Shown here: positions 1-13,020 of the stretch, one piece after another | Position numbering within the stretch: position 1 is the stretch's first letter | Layout: each line of letters starts with the position of its first letter | Source: Phenylobacterium sp. | GTDB lineage: Bacteria > Pseudomonadota > Alphaproteobacteria > Caulobacterales > Caulobacteraceae | Assembly: GCA_020401865.1 (NCBI GenBank) | Contig: JADCAS010000008.1 | Coordinates: 1-64,000 of the forward strand | Length of the DNA stretch: 64,000 nucleotides | Reading direction: 5' to 3' | Notes under the pieces: generated by a model | What the model was told of the DNA's origin: nothing | What the model saw: the letters and a program-made list of their open reading frames with translations, nothing else | Databases searched by the model: none | Translations under genes and position numbers: made by a program

Positions 1-134
1 CGGAAAAGGAACCGGAACGGGTGAGCGGCTGTTATCCCGGAAGCGGCTACGGTTCTTGTTTAGTTCCCGGCTTTTCGATCGAGAAAATCTTGCATACGCA
101 AGTCGTTCGATAGGCGGAGTCCATATGCAATAGC

Positions 135-307
135 CCTGCCCCCAGGGGGAGGTGGACCGCGAAGCGGGCCGGAGGGGGTTATCCGCGGCTCAGCAAACCC
201 CCTCACCCCGCTTCGCGGGGAGCTCCCCCGCAGGGGAGCAATTAACGCGTTGAAATTCCTTCCCCTCTTGAGGGGGAGGTGGACCGCGCAGCGGGCCGGA
301 GGGGGGC
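135..307. repeat. Compound intergenic GC-rich hairpin repeat (1.5 copies)
   Basis: Bases 1-352 hold no gene I can recognise. From 135 to 180 there is a half copy, and from about 196 to 307 a complete copy, of an element that recurs near 6.4, 10.6, 14.9, 15.1 and 21.8 kb. It starts with a run like CCCCCTC and ends with GAGGGGG. It contains inner palindromes built on GCTCCCCC/GGGGAGC and CCCCTC/GAGGGGG, plus the recurring words GGTGGACCGC and GCGGGCCGGAGG. It lies directly downstream of carB. Bases 1-134 look unstructured. Confidence 0.75.
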
Positions 308-352
308 TGCTGAGGGGCGATAAGTCCCCTCAGTGGGGCTGGGGCTCCGGTG

Positions 353-3643
<3,291 letters not shown>

Positions 3644-3787
3644 GGGAACACTCGCGCGCAGGGCCAGCGCGCGCGCCTGCGCGCTGCGTCCCGGCCGGAT
3701 TGAAGGCTAAGGCGCCCGTTTAGAGGGGGACTCGGACAGGCGCAAGCATCGATCCCGGCGGCGGGGCCGCCCCTGGCCTCCGCCCAC

Positions 3788-3819
3788 AGAAAAACGGGCC
3801 GGCGTCGCCGCCGGCCCGT
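3788..3819 (-). terminator. Rho-independent terminator of the cold-shock gene
   Basis: An 11-bp perfect stem (ACGGGCCGGCG with CGCCGGCCCGT) around a four-base loop spans 3794-3819. On the minus strand it is followed at once by a run of five Ts. It sits just after the cold-shock gene stop codon and before carB, so it should end the cold-shock transcript. Confidence 0.85.
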
Positions 3820-3845
3820 CCAGAAGCATCCCTTTCGGGGCGAAG

Positions 3846-4052
3846 TCAGACGGTCAGGTTGCCCGCAGACATCTTGCCGCTGCGCTTGTCGCGCTCGAGT
3901 TCGTAGGTGACCTTCTGCCCTTCGTTGAGGGAGCGGAGGCCCGCACGCTCAACGGCGGAGATGTGCACGAACACGTCGGGGCCGCCCTCGTCAGGTTGAA
4001 TGAAGCCGTAGCCCTTGGTTCCGTTGAACCACTTCACGGTGCCGGTAGCCAT
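3846..4052 (-). CDS. CspA-family cold-shock protein
   Basis: A 68-residue single cold-shock domain that binds single-stranded nucleic acid. The opening [20 protein letters not shown] carries RNP1 (KGYGFI), and DVFVHIS is RNP2. The frame stays open further upstream, but the ATG at 4052 gives the family-standard length and follows an AAGGA ribosome site, so I take it as the start. About 190 bp of untranslated leader separate it from carA. A long leader is common for cold-shock genes, but I see no specific riboregulator fold. It has its own strong terminator. Confidence 0.95.
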   Translation of the reverse strand: MATGTVKWFNGTKGYGFIQPDEGGPDVFVHISAVERAGLRSLNEGQKVTYELERDKRSGKMSAGNLTV

Positions 4053-4241
4053 ATTGATCGATCGTCCTTGGATATACAGGCCCGCACCCCCGGAGTTGGG
4101 GCGCACGGGATCAAAAATCGAAGGAGGTCGGTAGCAGGCCCGCTGCGTCAGAAGAAGCGTCGAAAAAGCAGCCGAACCTACGAGATTTGACGCTGCAGTA
4201 TGACGGAAGTCCACCCCTGTGGCAAGCGACCCGGAAGCCGG

Positions 4242-5408
4242 CTAGGCGCGGGCGGCGTCCATGAGGCCCGCGAACCTCTCGAAGAGGTACAGGGAGTCGG
4301 TCGGCCCGGGCGACGCCTCGGGGTGATGCTGGACCGAAAACACCGGCCGTCCGGTCAGGGCGATGCCGGCGTTGGTGCCGTCGAAGAGGGAGACGTGGGT
4401 CTCCTCTACACCCTTGGGAAGGCTTTCGCGGCTGACCGTGAAGCCGTGGTTCATGGAGACGATTTCGACCTTGCCGGTGGTCAGGTCCTTCACAGGGTGG
4501 TTCGCCCCGTGGTGGCCCTGCTCCATCTTTTCCGTACGCGCGCCGAGGGCCAGGGCCAGCATCTGATGACCGAGGCAGATGCCGAACAGGGGAATCCCGG
4601 CTTCCACCAGCTTGCGGATCTCGGGCACGGCGTAGAGGCCGGTGGCGGCGGGATCCCCCGGTCCGTTGGAGAGCAGAACGCCGTCCGGACGGCGGGCGAG
4701 GATGTCCTCGGCGGAGGTCGAGGCCGGCACCACCGTTATCCGGGCGCCGCAGGAGGCCAGCGCCCGCAGGATGTTCCGCTTCACCCCGAAGTCCACGACC
4801 ACAACGTGATAGCGATCCTGGGCGGGGCGGGCGTAGCCGGCGGGCCAGTCATAGAGGCCTTCCTCCCAGGTGAAGGCCTGCCGGCAGGTGGCGTCCTTCG
4901 CCAGGTCCAGCCCGACGATCCCGGCCCATTCGACCGCCTGACGGCGAAGGGCGGGCAGGTCGAACCTGCCCTCAGGATCATGGGCGATCACGGCGTGAGG
5001 CATGCCCTGCTCGCGGATCCGCCGAGTCAGGGCGCGGGTATCGACGCCCGACAGGCCGATGACGCCCCGCCGGGCCATCCAGGCTCCCAGGTCGCCCTCG
5101 GCGCGCCAGTTGGCCGGCGGCGTCGGGGCGTCGCGGAAGATGGCGCCCCGGGCCGCAGTGGCGGAGTCCCCGGTCACCTGCTCGACGTCTTCGGTATTGA
5201 CCCCGACATTGCCCACGTGAGGGAAGGTGAAGGATACGATCTGGGCCATGTAGGACGGGTCGGTCAGGATCTCCTGATATCCCGTCATGGCGGTGTTGAA
5301 GCAGACCTCGCCCACCGCCGCGCCGACGGCGCCGCAGCCGACCCCCTGCAGGACGGTTCCGTCCGCCAGGACCAGGACGCCCGTGACGCCGGGGAGGAGT
5401 TCGCTCAT
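4242..5408 (-). CDS. carA: Carbamoyl-phosphate synthase small subunit
   Basis: Glutaminase subunit that releases ammonia from glutamine and channels it to CarB. 388 residues from the ATG at 5408 ([18 protein letters not shown]). An N-terminal CPSase small domain (with [17 protein letters not shown]) precedes a class I glutamine amidotransferase domain. That domain carries the nucleophile motif GICLGHQ, an upstream SNGPGDP oxyanion motif and the C-terminal [10 protein letters not shown] with catalytic His and Glu. Length is normal. The open frame extends past this ATG, but the extra residues have no family similarity. Confidence 0.97.
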   Translation of the reverse strand: MSELLPGVTGVLVLADGTVLQGVGCGAVGAAVGEVCFNTAMTGYQEILTDPSYMAQIVSFTFPHVGNVGVNTEDVEQVTGDSATAARGAIFRDAPTPPANWRAEGDLGAWMARRGVIGLSGVDTRALTRRIREQGMPHAVIAHDPEGRFDLPALRRQAVEWAGIVGLDLAKDATCRQAFTWEEGLYDWPAGYARPAQDRYHVVVVDFGVKRNILRALASCGARITVVPASTSAEDILARRPDGVLLSNGPGDPAATGLYAVPEIRKLVEAGIPLFGICLGHQMLALALGARTEKMEQGHHGANHPVKDLTTGKVEIVSMNHGFTVSRESLPKGVEETHVSLFDGTNAGIALTGRPVFSVQHHPEASPGPTDSLYLFERFAGLMDAARA

Positions 5409-5558
5409 GGCAGGCCGCTCCAGGGGCAGGGGTTGAGGGCTCGCAAAAAGGCGGGCGAGGATGCATCCTGCCCGCCCTTCGGCCGTTCCGGGTCTGGTAA
5501 TGACTCGCGGCGGGCCGGTCAATGCGGCGCGCCGGCCGCAGCCCTCCGGGAGACCCCC

Positions 5559-5696
5559 ATGTCCGAGACTGCCTTCATCGACAGGGTCCCCGACCCCAAG
5601 CACCGCATCTTCGTGGCCCACCGCACCGCCGGAGTCGCGGACTCCCGGCGGGTCTGCATGTCGCCCCAGCCACCCGGCGAGGGCTTCGGCGAGTAG
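5559..5696 (+). CDS. Possible 45-residue small protein
   Basis: A short frame ([20 protein letters not shown] at its start) sits in the divergent gap between carA and the HAD gene. A GGGAG ribosome-site-like stretch lies a few bases upstream of the ATG, and the stop is 13 bp before the HAD start. I recognise no family. It has no membrane segment or repeat. It may be a leader peptide, a remnant or chance. Confidence 0.3.
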   Translation: MSETAFIDRVPDPKHRIFVAHRTAGVADSRRVCMSPQPPGEGFGE

Positions 5697-5709
5697 TCTG
5701 GACCCCGTC

Positions 5710-6522
5710 ATGCGCATCACCACGGTCGGTCTCGATGCCGACGACACCCTCTGGCACAACGAGACCCTGTTCCGGCTGACCCAGGACCGGTTCTGCGATC
5801 TCCTGTCGGACAAGGCCGACCCCGAGGACCTGATGACCCGTCTGGCGGAGGTCGAGGCCCGGAATCTGAGGCTCTACGGCTATGGCGTGAAGGGCTTCAC
5901 CCTGTCGATGATCGAGACGGCCATGGAGCTGACCCATGGCGAGGCGCCGGCGTCCGTGGTGCGCGAGATCCTGGCCGCAGGGCGTGAGATGCTCAACGAG
6001 CCGGTGGAACCCCTGCCGGGCGTGGAGGTCGCCCTGGCCGCGCTGTCGCAGGACTACCGGCTGGTGCTCGTCACCAAGGGGGATCTTCTCCACCAGGAGC
6101 AGAAGCTGGCGGCCTCGGGCCTTGGCGACCTCTTCGTCGCGGTGGAGATCGTCAGCGAGAAGACCGCCTCCACCTACGCCCGGGTCTTCGAGCGCCATGG
6201 CTCCGGGCCCGGGCGGGCGGTCATGTGCGGCAACTCGCTGCGGTCGGACATCCTGCCGGCTCTGGAGGCGGGCGCCTACGCCGCCCACGTGCCCTATCCC
6301 ATGACCTGGGCTCACGAGCACGCCGAGGCGCCGGCCGGCCACCCGCGCTTCGCGGAGCTGGCGACCCTCCGGGACCTGCCCGACTGGGTGGCGGGGCTGG
6401 GCTGGGACGGCGCCTCAGCAGACCCCCTCCGGCCCGCTGCGCGGTCCACCTCCCCCTCAAGAGGTGGAGGAATTAGGGAGCCATTGCTCCCCCAAGGGGG
6501 AGCTCCGACCGAAGGTCGGTGA
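5710..6522 (+). CDS. HAD-family hydrolase (phosphatase)
   Basis: Haloacid-dehalogenase superfamily protein, probably a small-molecule phosphatase; the substrate is unknown. Motif I is [12 protein letters not shown] (nucleophile Asp at about residue 9). A helical cap follows, then motif II VLVTKGD, a conserved Lys near SEKTAS, and motif [17 protein letters not shown]. The conserved protein ends near WVAGLGWDG at about residue 236. The last 33 or so residues are translated from the intergenic repeat at 6421-6529, so the native stop appears lost to repeat insertion. The ATG at 5710 is chosen because the domain starts there. The neighbours are dnaG downstream and carA divergent. Confidence 0.9.
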   Translation: MRITTVGLDADDTLWHNETLFRLTQDRFCDLLSDKADPEDLMTRLAEVEARNLRLYGYGVKGFTLSMIETAMELTHGEAPASVVREILAAGREMLNEPVEPLPGVEVALAALSQDYRLVLVTKGDLLHQEQKLAASGLGDLFVAVEIVSEKTASTYARVFERHGSGPGRAVMCGNSLRSDILPALEAGAYAAHVPYPMTWAHEHAEAPAGHPRFAELATLRDLPDWVAGLGWDGASADPLRPAARSTSPSRGGGIREPLLPQGGAPTEGR

Positions 6523-6529
6523 GGGGGTC
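6421..6529. repeat. ~110-bp hairpin repeat element
   Basis: A full copy of the intergenic element: it opens with GACCCCCTCC and closes with GAGGGGGTC (inverted ends). Internal hairpins are formed by CCTCCCC/GGTGGAGG and by GCTCCCCC/GGGGGAGC, and a third by GACC/GGTC around GAAG. It overlaps the last 34 codons of the HAD gene. A shorter derivative lacking the middle follows at about 6540-6604, before dnaG. Confidence 0.85.
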
Positions 6530-6675
6530 AATGGAGGTTCAGCTCCGGCCCGCTGCGCGGTCGACCTGCCCCTGGGGGCTGTCGGCGGAGCCGACGAAGG
6601 GGTCTGTCCGCCTCGCAGCGGCGCCGCCCTGTCCCGGGGCTGGGCGAGGGAACGGCGCCGGTCTATCCTTCCCCC

Positions 6676-8541
6676 GTGCGGTTCGACGAAGCCTTCCTCG
6701 ACGAGATCAAGTCACGCCTCCGGCCCTCGGACGTCATTGGCCGGACCGTGAAGCTGCAGAAGCGCGGCCGCGAGTTCGTCGGCCTGTCACCCTTCACCAA
6801 GGAGAAGACGCCGTCCTTCTACGTGAATGACGAGAAGGGCCAGTTCTTCGACTTCTCGTCCGGCAAGACCGGGGATCTCATCGCCTTCCTGCAGGAGAGC
6901 GAGCGCCTGTCCTTCGTGGAGGCGGTGGAGCGCCTGGCCGCCGAAGCGGGCCTCGCCCTGCCGGCGCCGGACCCGAGGGCCGCCGAGCAGGAGAGGAAGC
7001 GCCAGGGCCTGACCGACTGGACCGAACTGGCGGCCCAGTGGTTCACCCGCATGCTGAACGCCCCGACGGGCGCCGCGGCGCGGGCCTACCTGGAGCGCCG
7101 GGGCCTGCCAGCGTCGGACTGGGAGCGGTTCCGCCTCGGCTTCGCTCCGGCCTCGCGCACCAGCCTGAAGGACTATCTCGTGACCAAGGGCGCCCGCCCG
7201 GCCGACCTGGTGGAGGCGGGCCTCCTGATCGCGCCGGAGGACGGCGGGGCGCCCTACGACCGCTTCCGGGACCGGATCATGTTTCCCATCGCCGACGGGC
7301 GGGGCCGGATCGTCTCCTTCGGCGGGCGGGCCATGGATCCCGAGGCCCGGGCCAAGTACCTGAACGGGCCCGAGACCGAACTCTTCCACAAGGGCCGGGT
7401 CCTGTACGGCCTGCCCGAGGCCCGGCGCCTGCTGGCCGCCGCCCCCCCCGATGCGGCCCCACCCCTGGTGGTGGTGGAGGGCTACATGGACGTCATCGCC
7501 TGCCAGAGGGCCGGGATCGCCGCCGTGGCGCCCCTGGGCACCGCCCTGACCGAGGAGCAGATGGAGCTCCTCTGGCGCCGGCACCCAGAGCCGACCTTGT
7601 GCTTCGACGGCGACCGGGCGGGGCGCCAGGCCGCCTTCCGGGCCCTCGACCGAGCCCTGCCGCTCCTGACGCCCGGACGCAGCTTCCGCTTCAGCGTAGT
7701 GGAGGGCGGCAAGGACCCCGACGATGTCCTGCGCGAGCAGGGCGCCGCCGCCCTCCGCAGCCAGCTCTCGCGGACGGCCGGTTTCGCCGAGACCCTCTTC
7801 CGGCGGGAGCTGGAGAGCGAGCCCCTGGACACCCCTGAGCGCCGGGCGGGCCTGAAGGCGCGGTTGCGCGCCGCCGCCTCCCGGATCGCCGACCGGGACC
7901 TGCAGTCGGCCTACCGGGATGACCTCCTGGCCCGCTTCGAGGCCGCCCTGCCGGCCCGCGCCCCGTCGGGTCCGGGGTCGGATTTCCGCGGGCGGGGCGC
8001 GGGCCGCGGCCGGTCCTGGATCGACCCGGCGCCGACCTCCCTCGGCCGGAACGCCGCCCGGCGGCTGGCCACCGCCCTGGACGGACCCGCCGCGGCCCTC
8101 ATGAAGCGCGCCCTCGCAGATCCGGCCTGTCTCGACGACCATCTGGAGTCGCCCTTCGCCGCCGGCGGTTTCGGGGAACCGGATCTCGCCGGATTGGCCA
8201 AGGAAATCATCCGGCTGCGGCTGGAGTCTGAACACCTTGACTCGCAGGGTCTCGCACGCCATCTGGCGGGTATAGATTTTGAAGTTCTTCTGACAGACAT
8301 CGACCGGGCCGCCGCGAAATCGGGCGCGCCCTTCCTGAAACCGGATGTCTCCCTCGAGGACGCAAGATCGCAGTGGTCGCAGGCCTTCGCCCGCCTTTCG
8401 AGGCTGGCGGCCCTCGATGAAGCCTTGTCCACCGCCAAGGGTGACCTTGGCGGCACTCTGTCCATGGACGCCTTCTCGAGGCTGAAGGGCGAACGCGACC
8501 GTCTGCGACGACAGATCAGAAACTGGCAGGACGAACCCTGA
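6676..8541 (+). CDS. dnaG: DNA primase DnaG with degenerate zinc-binding domain
   Basis: Synthesises RNA primers for replication. 621 residues. The N-terminal CHC2-type region (residues 20-85) keeps the fold signature (PFTKEKTPSFYVNDEKG) but all four zinc ligands are changed: by alignment with the classic C-P-F-H and H-C-F-G-C pattern they are S38, T41, D59 and S62. The TOPRIM domain is intact, with VVVEGYMD (E268) and CFDGDRAG (D311, D313). The C-terminal helicase-binding part is divergent, as is normal. It lies 73 bp upstream of rpoD, an arrangement also known as the macromolecular synthesis operon. Start MRFDEAFLDEIKSRL matches the family. Confidence 0.97.
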   Translation: MRFDEAFLDEIKSRLRPSDVIGRTVKLQKRGREFVGLSPFTKEKTPSFYVNDEKGQFFDFSSGKTGDLIAFLQESERLSFVEAVERLAAEAGLALPAPDPRAAEQERKRQGLTDWTELAAQWFTRMLNAPTGAAARAYLERRGLPASDWERFRLGFAPASRTSLKDYLVTKGARPADLVEAGLLIAPEDGGAPYDRFRDRIMFPIADGRGRIVSFGGRAMDPEARAKYLNGPETELFHKGRVLYGLPEARRLLAAAPPDAAPPLVVVEGYMDVIACQRAGIAAVAPLGTALTEEQMELLWRRHPEPTLCFDGDRAGRQAAFRALDRALPLLTPGRSFRFSVVEGGKDPDDVLREQGAAALRSQLSRTAGFAETLFRRELESEPLDTPERRAGLKARLRAAASRIADRDLQSAYRDDLLARFEAALPARAPSGPGSDFRGRGAGRGRSWIDPAPTSLGRNAARRLATALDGPAAALMKRALADPACLDDHLESPFAAGGFGEPDLAGLAKEIIRLRLESEHLDSQGLARHLAGIDFEVLLTDIDRAAAKSGAPFLKPDVSLEDARSQWSQAFARLSRLAALDEALSTAKGDLGGTLSMDAFSRLKGERDRLRRQIRNWQDEP

Positions 8542-8614
8542 CGACGGCGCCTGAGCGTCGGCCCCATGTGAGCTTCGGACCCGGCGGCGCCGGTTCCGGA
8601 ATGCGGAGACCTTG

Positions 8615-10537
<1,923 letters not shown>

Positions 10538-10553
10538 AGCGGAGGGGCTCAGC

Positions 10554-10665
10554 TGACCCCCTCCGGCCCGCTGCGCGGTCCACCTCCCCCTCAAGAGGTG
10601 GAGGAATGACAATGGCTTAATTGCTCCCCATCAGGGGGAGCTGCCGGCGAAGCCGGCTGAGGGGG
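10554..10665. repeat. ~110-bp hairpin repeat element
   Basis: Complete copy between rpoD and a convergent oxygenase-like gene, starting 17 bp after the rpoD stop. Ends are GACCCCCTCC and GAGGGGGT; inner hairpins are CACCTCC/GGTGGAGG, CTCCCC/GGGGAG and GCCGGC/GCCGGC. The first 55 bases are nearly identical to the copy at 6421. It could act as a bidirectional transcription stop here. Confidence 0.85.
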
Positions 10666-10690
10666 TGCAACGGCGCCTGAGGCCTTGGCC

Positions 10691-11311
10691 CTAGCCCCAG
10701 GCGTAGTTGAAGCTGATGGAGATGCGCGGGGTGCGGGCCCGGTTGGGCGGGACCTCGTGGCGCAGCCAGCTCTCCCAGAGGAAGACCGTTCCCGGGGCGG
10801 GGGTCAGGTGGACGAAGGTGCGGTCGGCCTCGGGCGCGTCGGCGCTGCGGGGCGGGGCGGCCATCATCAGGGGCAGGCGGGGGTCCTCCAGCCGCAGGGC
10901 CGAGGCTCCGGGCGGGGTCGCGACATACATGGTGCCGGAGATCACGCTGTGCGGGTGGATGTGGCCGGAGTGGGCGGCGCCTGGCTTCAGGATGTTGACC
11001 CAGAGGCTGTCCATCTTCAGACGCCCGGCCCCGAGGTCGAGGTGCAGGTCTTTCGCATAGCTGCGCACGATCCGGTCCAGACGGCGCTTCAGGTCTTCGA
11101 AGACGCTGGCCCGCTGGGGCAGGTCGTCGAGGGAGGCGTAGGAGGTGTAGCCGCCATAGCCGTTCCGGCGGCACCAGTCGCGCCCGGCGGCGTCCTCGGC
11201 TTCCAGCATGCGGCAGGCGGCCTCGAGATCGGCGAGGAGAGCCTCGAAGCCCGGCTGTCCGGCCAGGCTGGTCTCGCAGATGCGTGTGGGGAAGAGGTCG
11301 CGGACGGTCAT
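10691..11311 (-). CDS. Putative 2OG-Fe(II) oxygenase, TIGR02466-type
   Basis: 206 residues resembling the TIGR02466 / 2OG-FeII_Oxy_5 family, whose substrate is unknown. The double-stranded beta-helix core is visible: SLWVNILKPGAAHSGHIHPH with likely metal-binding His residues, then SGTMYVATPPGASALRLEDPR, then a late WLRHEVPPN with the distal His, and an Arg in RTPRISISFNY that would bind the oxoglutarate carboxylate. The start at 11311 overlaps (ATGA) the shifted-frame stop of the broken gene upstream, which suggests the two once formed an operon. Confidence 0.8.
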   Translation of the reverse strand: MTVRDLFPTRICETSLAGQPGFEALLADLEAACRMLEAEDAAGRDWCRRNGYGGYTSYASLDDLPQRASVFEDLKRRLDRIVRSYAKDLHLDLGAGRLKMDSLWVNILKPGAAHSGHIHPHSVISGTMYVATPPGASALRLEDPRLPLMMAAPPRSADAPEADRTFVHLTPAPGTVFLWESWLRHEVPPNRARTPRISISFNYAWG

Positions 11312-11585
11312 GACTGACCGCTAGGCCCCGCGGGGGCCGCTGTCAAAATCCTATAGGGAAAGGGTCCGGCGTGGATGTCGAGCAGGGCGCCCTGCATCTC
11401 GTCCGCCGTTCGGATGAGGGTGGCCTTGGCGCCGAAGTCGGTCCTGGCCGGATCAGGTTCGACAGCTCGTCGCGGAGGTCCACATCGGCGCCTTCGACCT
11501 GCAGGTTGACGATGCGCTCAGGGACCATGGCGAGGCGGTTCGAGGCGGCGAGCAGCCCGTACCGGGCGATGGCGATCGGGTTCAT
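11308..11585 (-). pseudogene. Frameshifted flagellar rod/hook C-terminal-like small protein
   Basis: Reading from the ATG at 11585 gives MNPIAIARYGLLAASNRLAM and continues to DVDLRDELSNLI. A one-base shift near 11446-11451 then continues as RTDFGAKATLIRTADEMQGALLDIHAGP and runs to a TGA at 11308-11310. The two halves together make a protein of about 92 residues like the C-terminal helix region of flagellar hook/rod proteins (DVDL..E, FGAK..LIRTADEM, LLDI). Without the shift the frame becomes low-complexity Pro/Arg. Restoring one G in a GG(G) run repairs it, so this is either a recent frameshift mutation or a sequencing error. Confidence 0.7.
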
Positions 11586-11705
11586 GATCCGGGTCTCCGT
11601 AGACCTCACCCTGGACCCCCAATGTAAACAAAAGTCCCCCGAAAGACGGTGAAGCCGGGTTAAGATATCGGCATCATCCCGGATGCATCCCGAAGGAGCG
11701 TCTCC

Positions 11706-12014
11706 ATGCTTGTTGCTCTCTGGTTCGCCGCCGCCGTCACCACCGTCTGCCTTGAGGTGGACGGAAGCCTGAGCCCTGTGATCTGCAAGGCGCCCAGCTC
11801 CCGGCTGGACGCTCGCCGCGAGGTCTGCGAATGCCCGACCGGGCGACGGACCGAGGCGCCGAATTGCGCCGCTGGGGAGATCCCTCCCTCGGATAACCGG
11901 GCCCTGAACCTCTTCCGTCGTAAGGCCGGACAGGATGGAAGCCTCGTCGGGGATCGTTTCCAGGGCCGGCCCGTCTGTGTCCCGCCCCCGAGTGCGACTT
12001 CCCGGCGGCCCTGA
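11706..12014 (+). CDS. Small secreted cysteine-containing protein, unknown function
   Basis: 102 residues. A short hydrophobic N-terminus (MLVALWFAAAVTTVCLEV) looks like a signal peptide. The mature part has five cysteines (VICKAP, VCECPTG, APNCAAGE, RPVCVPP) and the phrase DGSLVGDRFQGRPVC. I believe similar short exported proteins occur in other Caulobacterales but cannot name a family. AAGGAG lies 9 bp before the ATG. It precedes the TraB/GumN gene by 46 bp in the same direction, so the two may share a transcript. Confidence 0.6.
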   Translation: MLVALWFAAAVTTVCLEVDGSLSPVICKAPSSRLDARREVCECPTGRRTEAPNCAAGEIPPSDNRALNLFRRKAGQDGSLVGDRFQGRPVCVPPPSATSRRP

Positions 12015-12060
12015 TTTCGCCCGAATGATCGGCAGGCTGGCCAGGCTGGAGACGCCCATC

Positions 12061-13014
12061 ATGAAGATCCCCTTCCCCGCCTGGCTTGCCGGGCTTGTCC
12101 TCCTCAGCGCCGGCCCCGCCCTGGCCCAGGTCGCTCCGGGCCTGCCCGAGGACCCCGGCGCTGCAGTCGTGGAGGAGCTGGTCGTCCAGGCCAAGGAGCC
12201 CGGGCCGGCCTGGTGGGTGGTCCGTGACGGGGATTCCACTGTCTACATCCTGGGCATGCCCGGCGGCGGCATACCTCCGAAGTCCGCATGGGACCGGCGC
12301 TACCTGGATCGCCGGCTGAAGGGCGCCAACAGCCTGATCCTGGCGGACTCCATCCGCATCAGCGTCGGAATCTCGTCCTTTGGCGAGGCCCTGCGCCTCT
12401 ACCGCAGCCTGAGGTCCGATGTCCCGCTGGAGACCCGCCTCCAGGAGCCCCTGCGGTCCCAGTTCATCGCCGCGCGGCGGACAGTCGGCCAGCCCGAGCG
12501 GCGCTACGCCAGATGGTCGCCCTTCGTCGCCTCCCTGATGCTGGTCGGCGATTCCGCGCCCAAGGGGTGGGTCGATCCCCGGGAGGACATCATCAGGGCG
12601 GCGCGCAAGGCGAGGGTGAAGCGGGTCCAGGCGTCCGCCTACGACGCCAGCAGTTCCGCCGGCAAGATCCTGGGGTCGATGGACCCGGCCGTGGAGACCG
12701 CCTGTCTCTCCGCCGCCGTCCGCACGGTGCAGCGCGCCCGGCCGGCAGAAACGGCCGAGGGCTGGGCGAGGGGCGATGTGGCCGGCGCCATCAGCGGCCC
12801 GCGCGACTTTGAAGGCTGCCTGCTCCTGTTGAACGGCGGGCCCCAGATCTGGCGGGCCATCGTCTCCGAACACACCCGGCTGATCGCCGAGGGCCTGAAG
12901 ACTCCCGGCCACAGCGTCGCCCTCGTCGACCTCTCCATGCTGGTCGCCGAAGAGGGGGTCATCCGCCGCCTCGAGGACCGCGGCCTGACGGTCATGGGCC
13001 CCGGCGGGAGCTGA
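12061..13014 (+). CDS. TraB/GumN family protein, exported
   Basis: 317 residues with a clear Sec signal peptide (MKIPFPAWLAGLVLLSAGPALAQ). The body fits the TraB/GumN (erythromycin-esterase-like/Tiki) family: WWVVRDGDSTVYILGMPGG near the start corresponds to the usual 'W.v...gstvyLlGt.H' opening, and the C-terminus ends with a LVAEEGVIRRLEDRGLTV segment, where family members usually carry 'GAgHL.G..G....L...G'. The usual His of the GxxH motif is replaced (LGMPGGG), so metal-dependent protease activity is doubtful. The frame extends upstream, but the signal peptide fixes the start. Confidence 0.7.
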   Translation: MKIPFPAWLAGLVLLSAGPALAQVAPGLPEDPGAAVVEELVVQAKEPGPAWWVVRDGDSTVYILGMPGGGIPPKSAWDRRYLDRRLKGANSLILADSIRISVGISSFGEALRLYRSLRSDVPLETRLQEPLRSQFIAARRTVGQPERRYARWSPFVASLMLVGDSAPKGWVDPREDIIRAARKARVKRVQASAYDASSSAGKILGSMDPAVETACLSAAVRTVQRARPAETAEGWARGDVAGAISGPRDFEGCLLLLNGGPQIWRAIVSEHTRLIAEGLKTPGHSVALVDLSMLVAEEGVIRRLEDRGLTVMGPGGS

Positions 13015-13020
13015 CCGGCC

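Noticed and set aside
4053..4241. Riboregulator or thermosensor in the cold-shock gene leader
   Set aside because: The leader is long enough, but I see no conserved cold box or alternative hairpins I can defend by eye.
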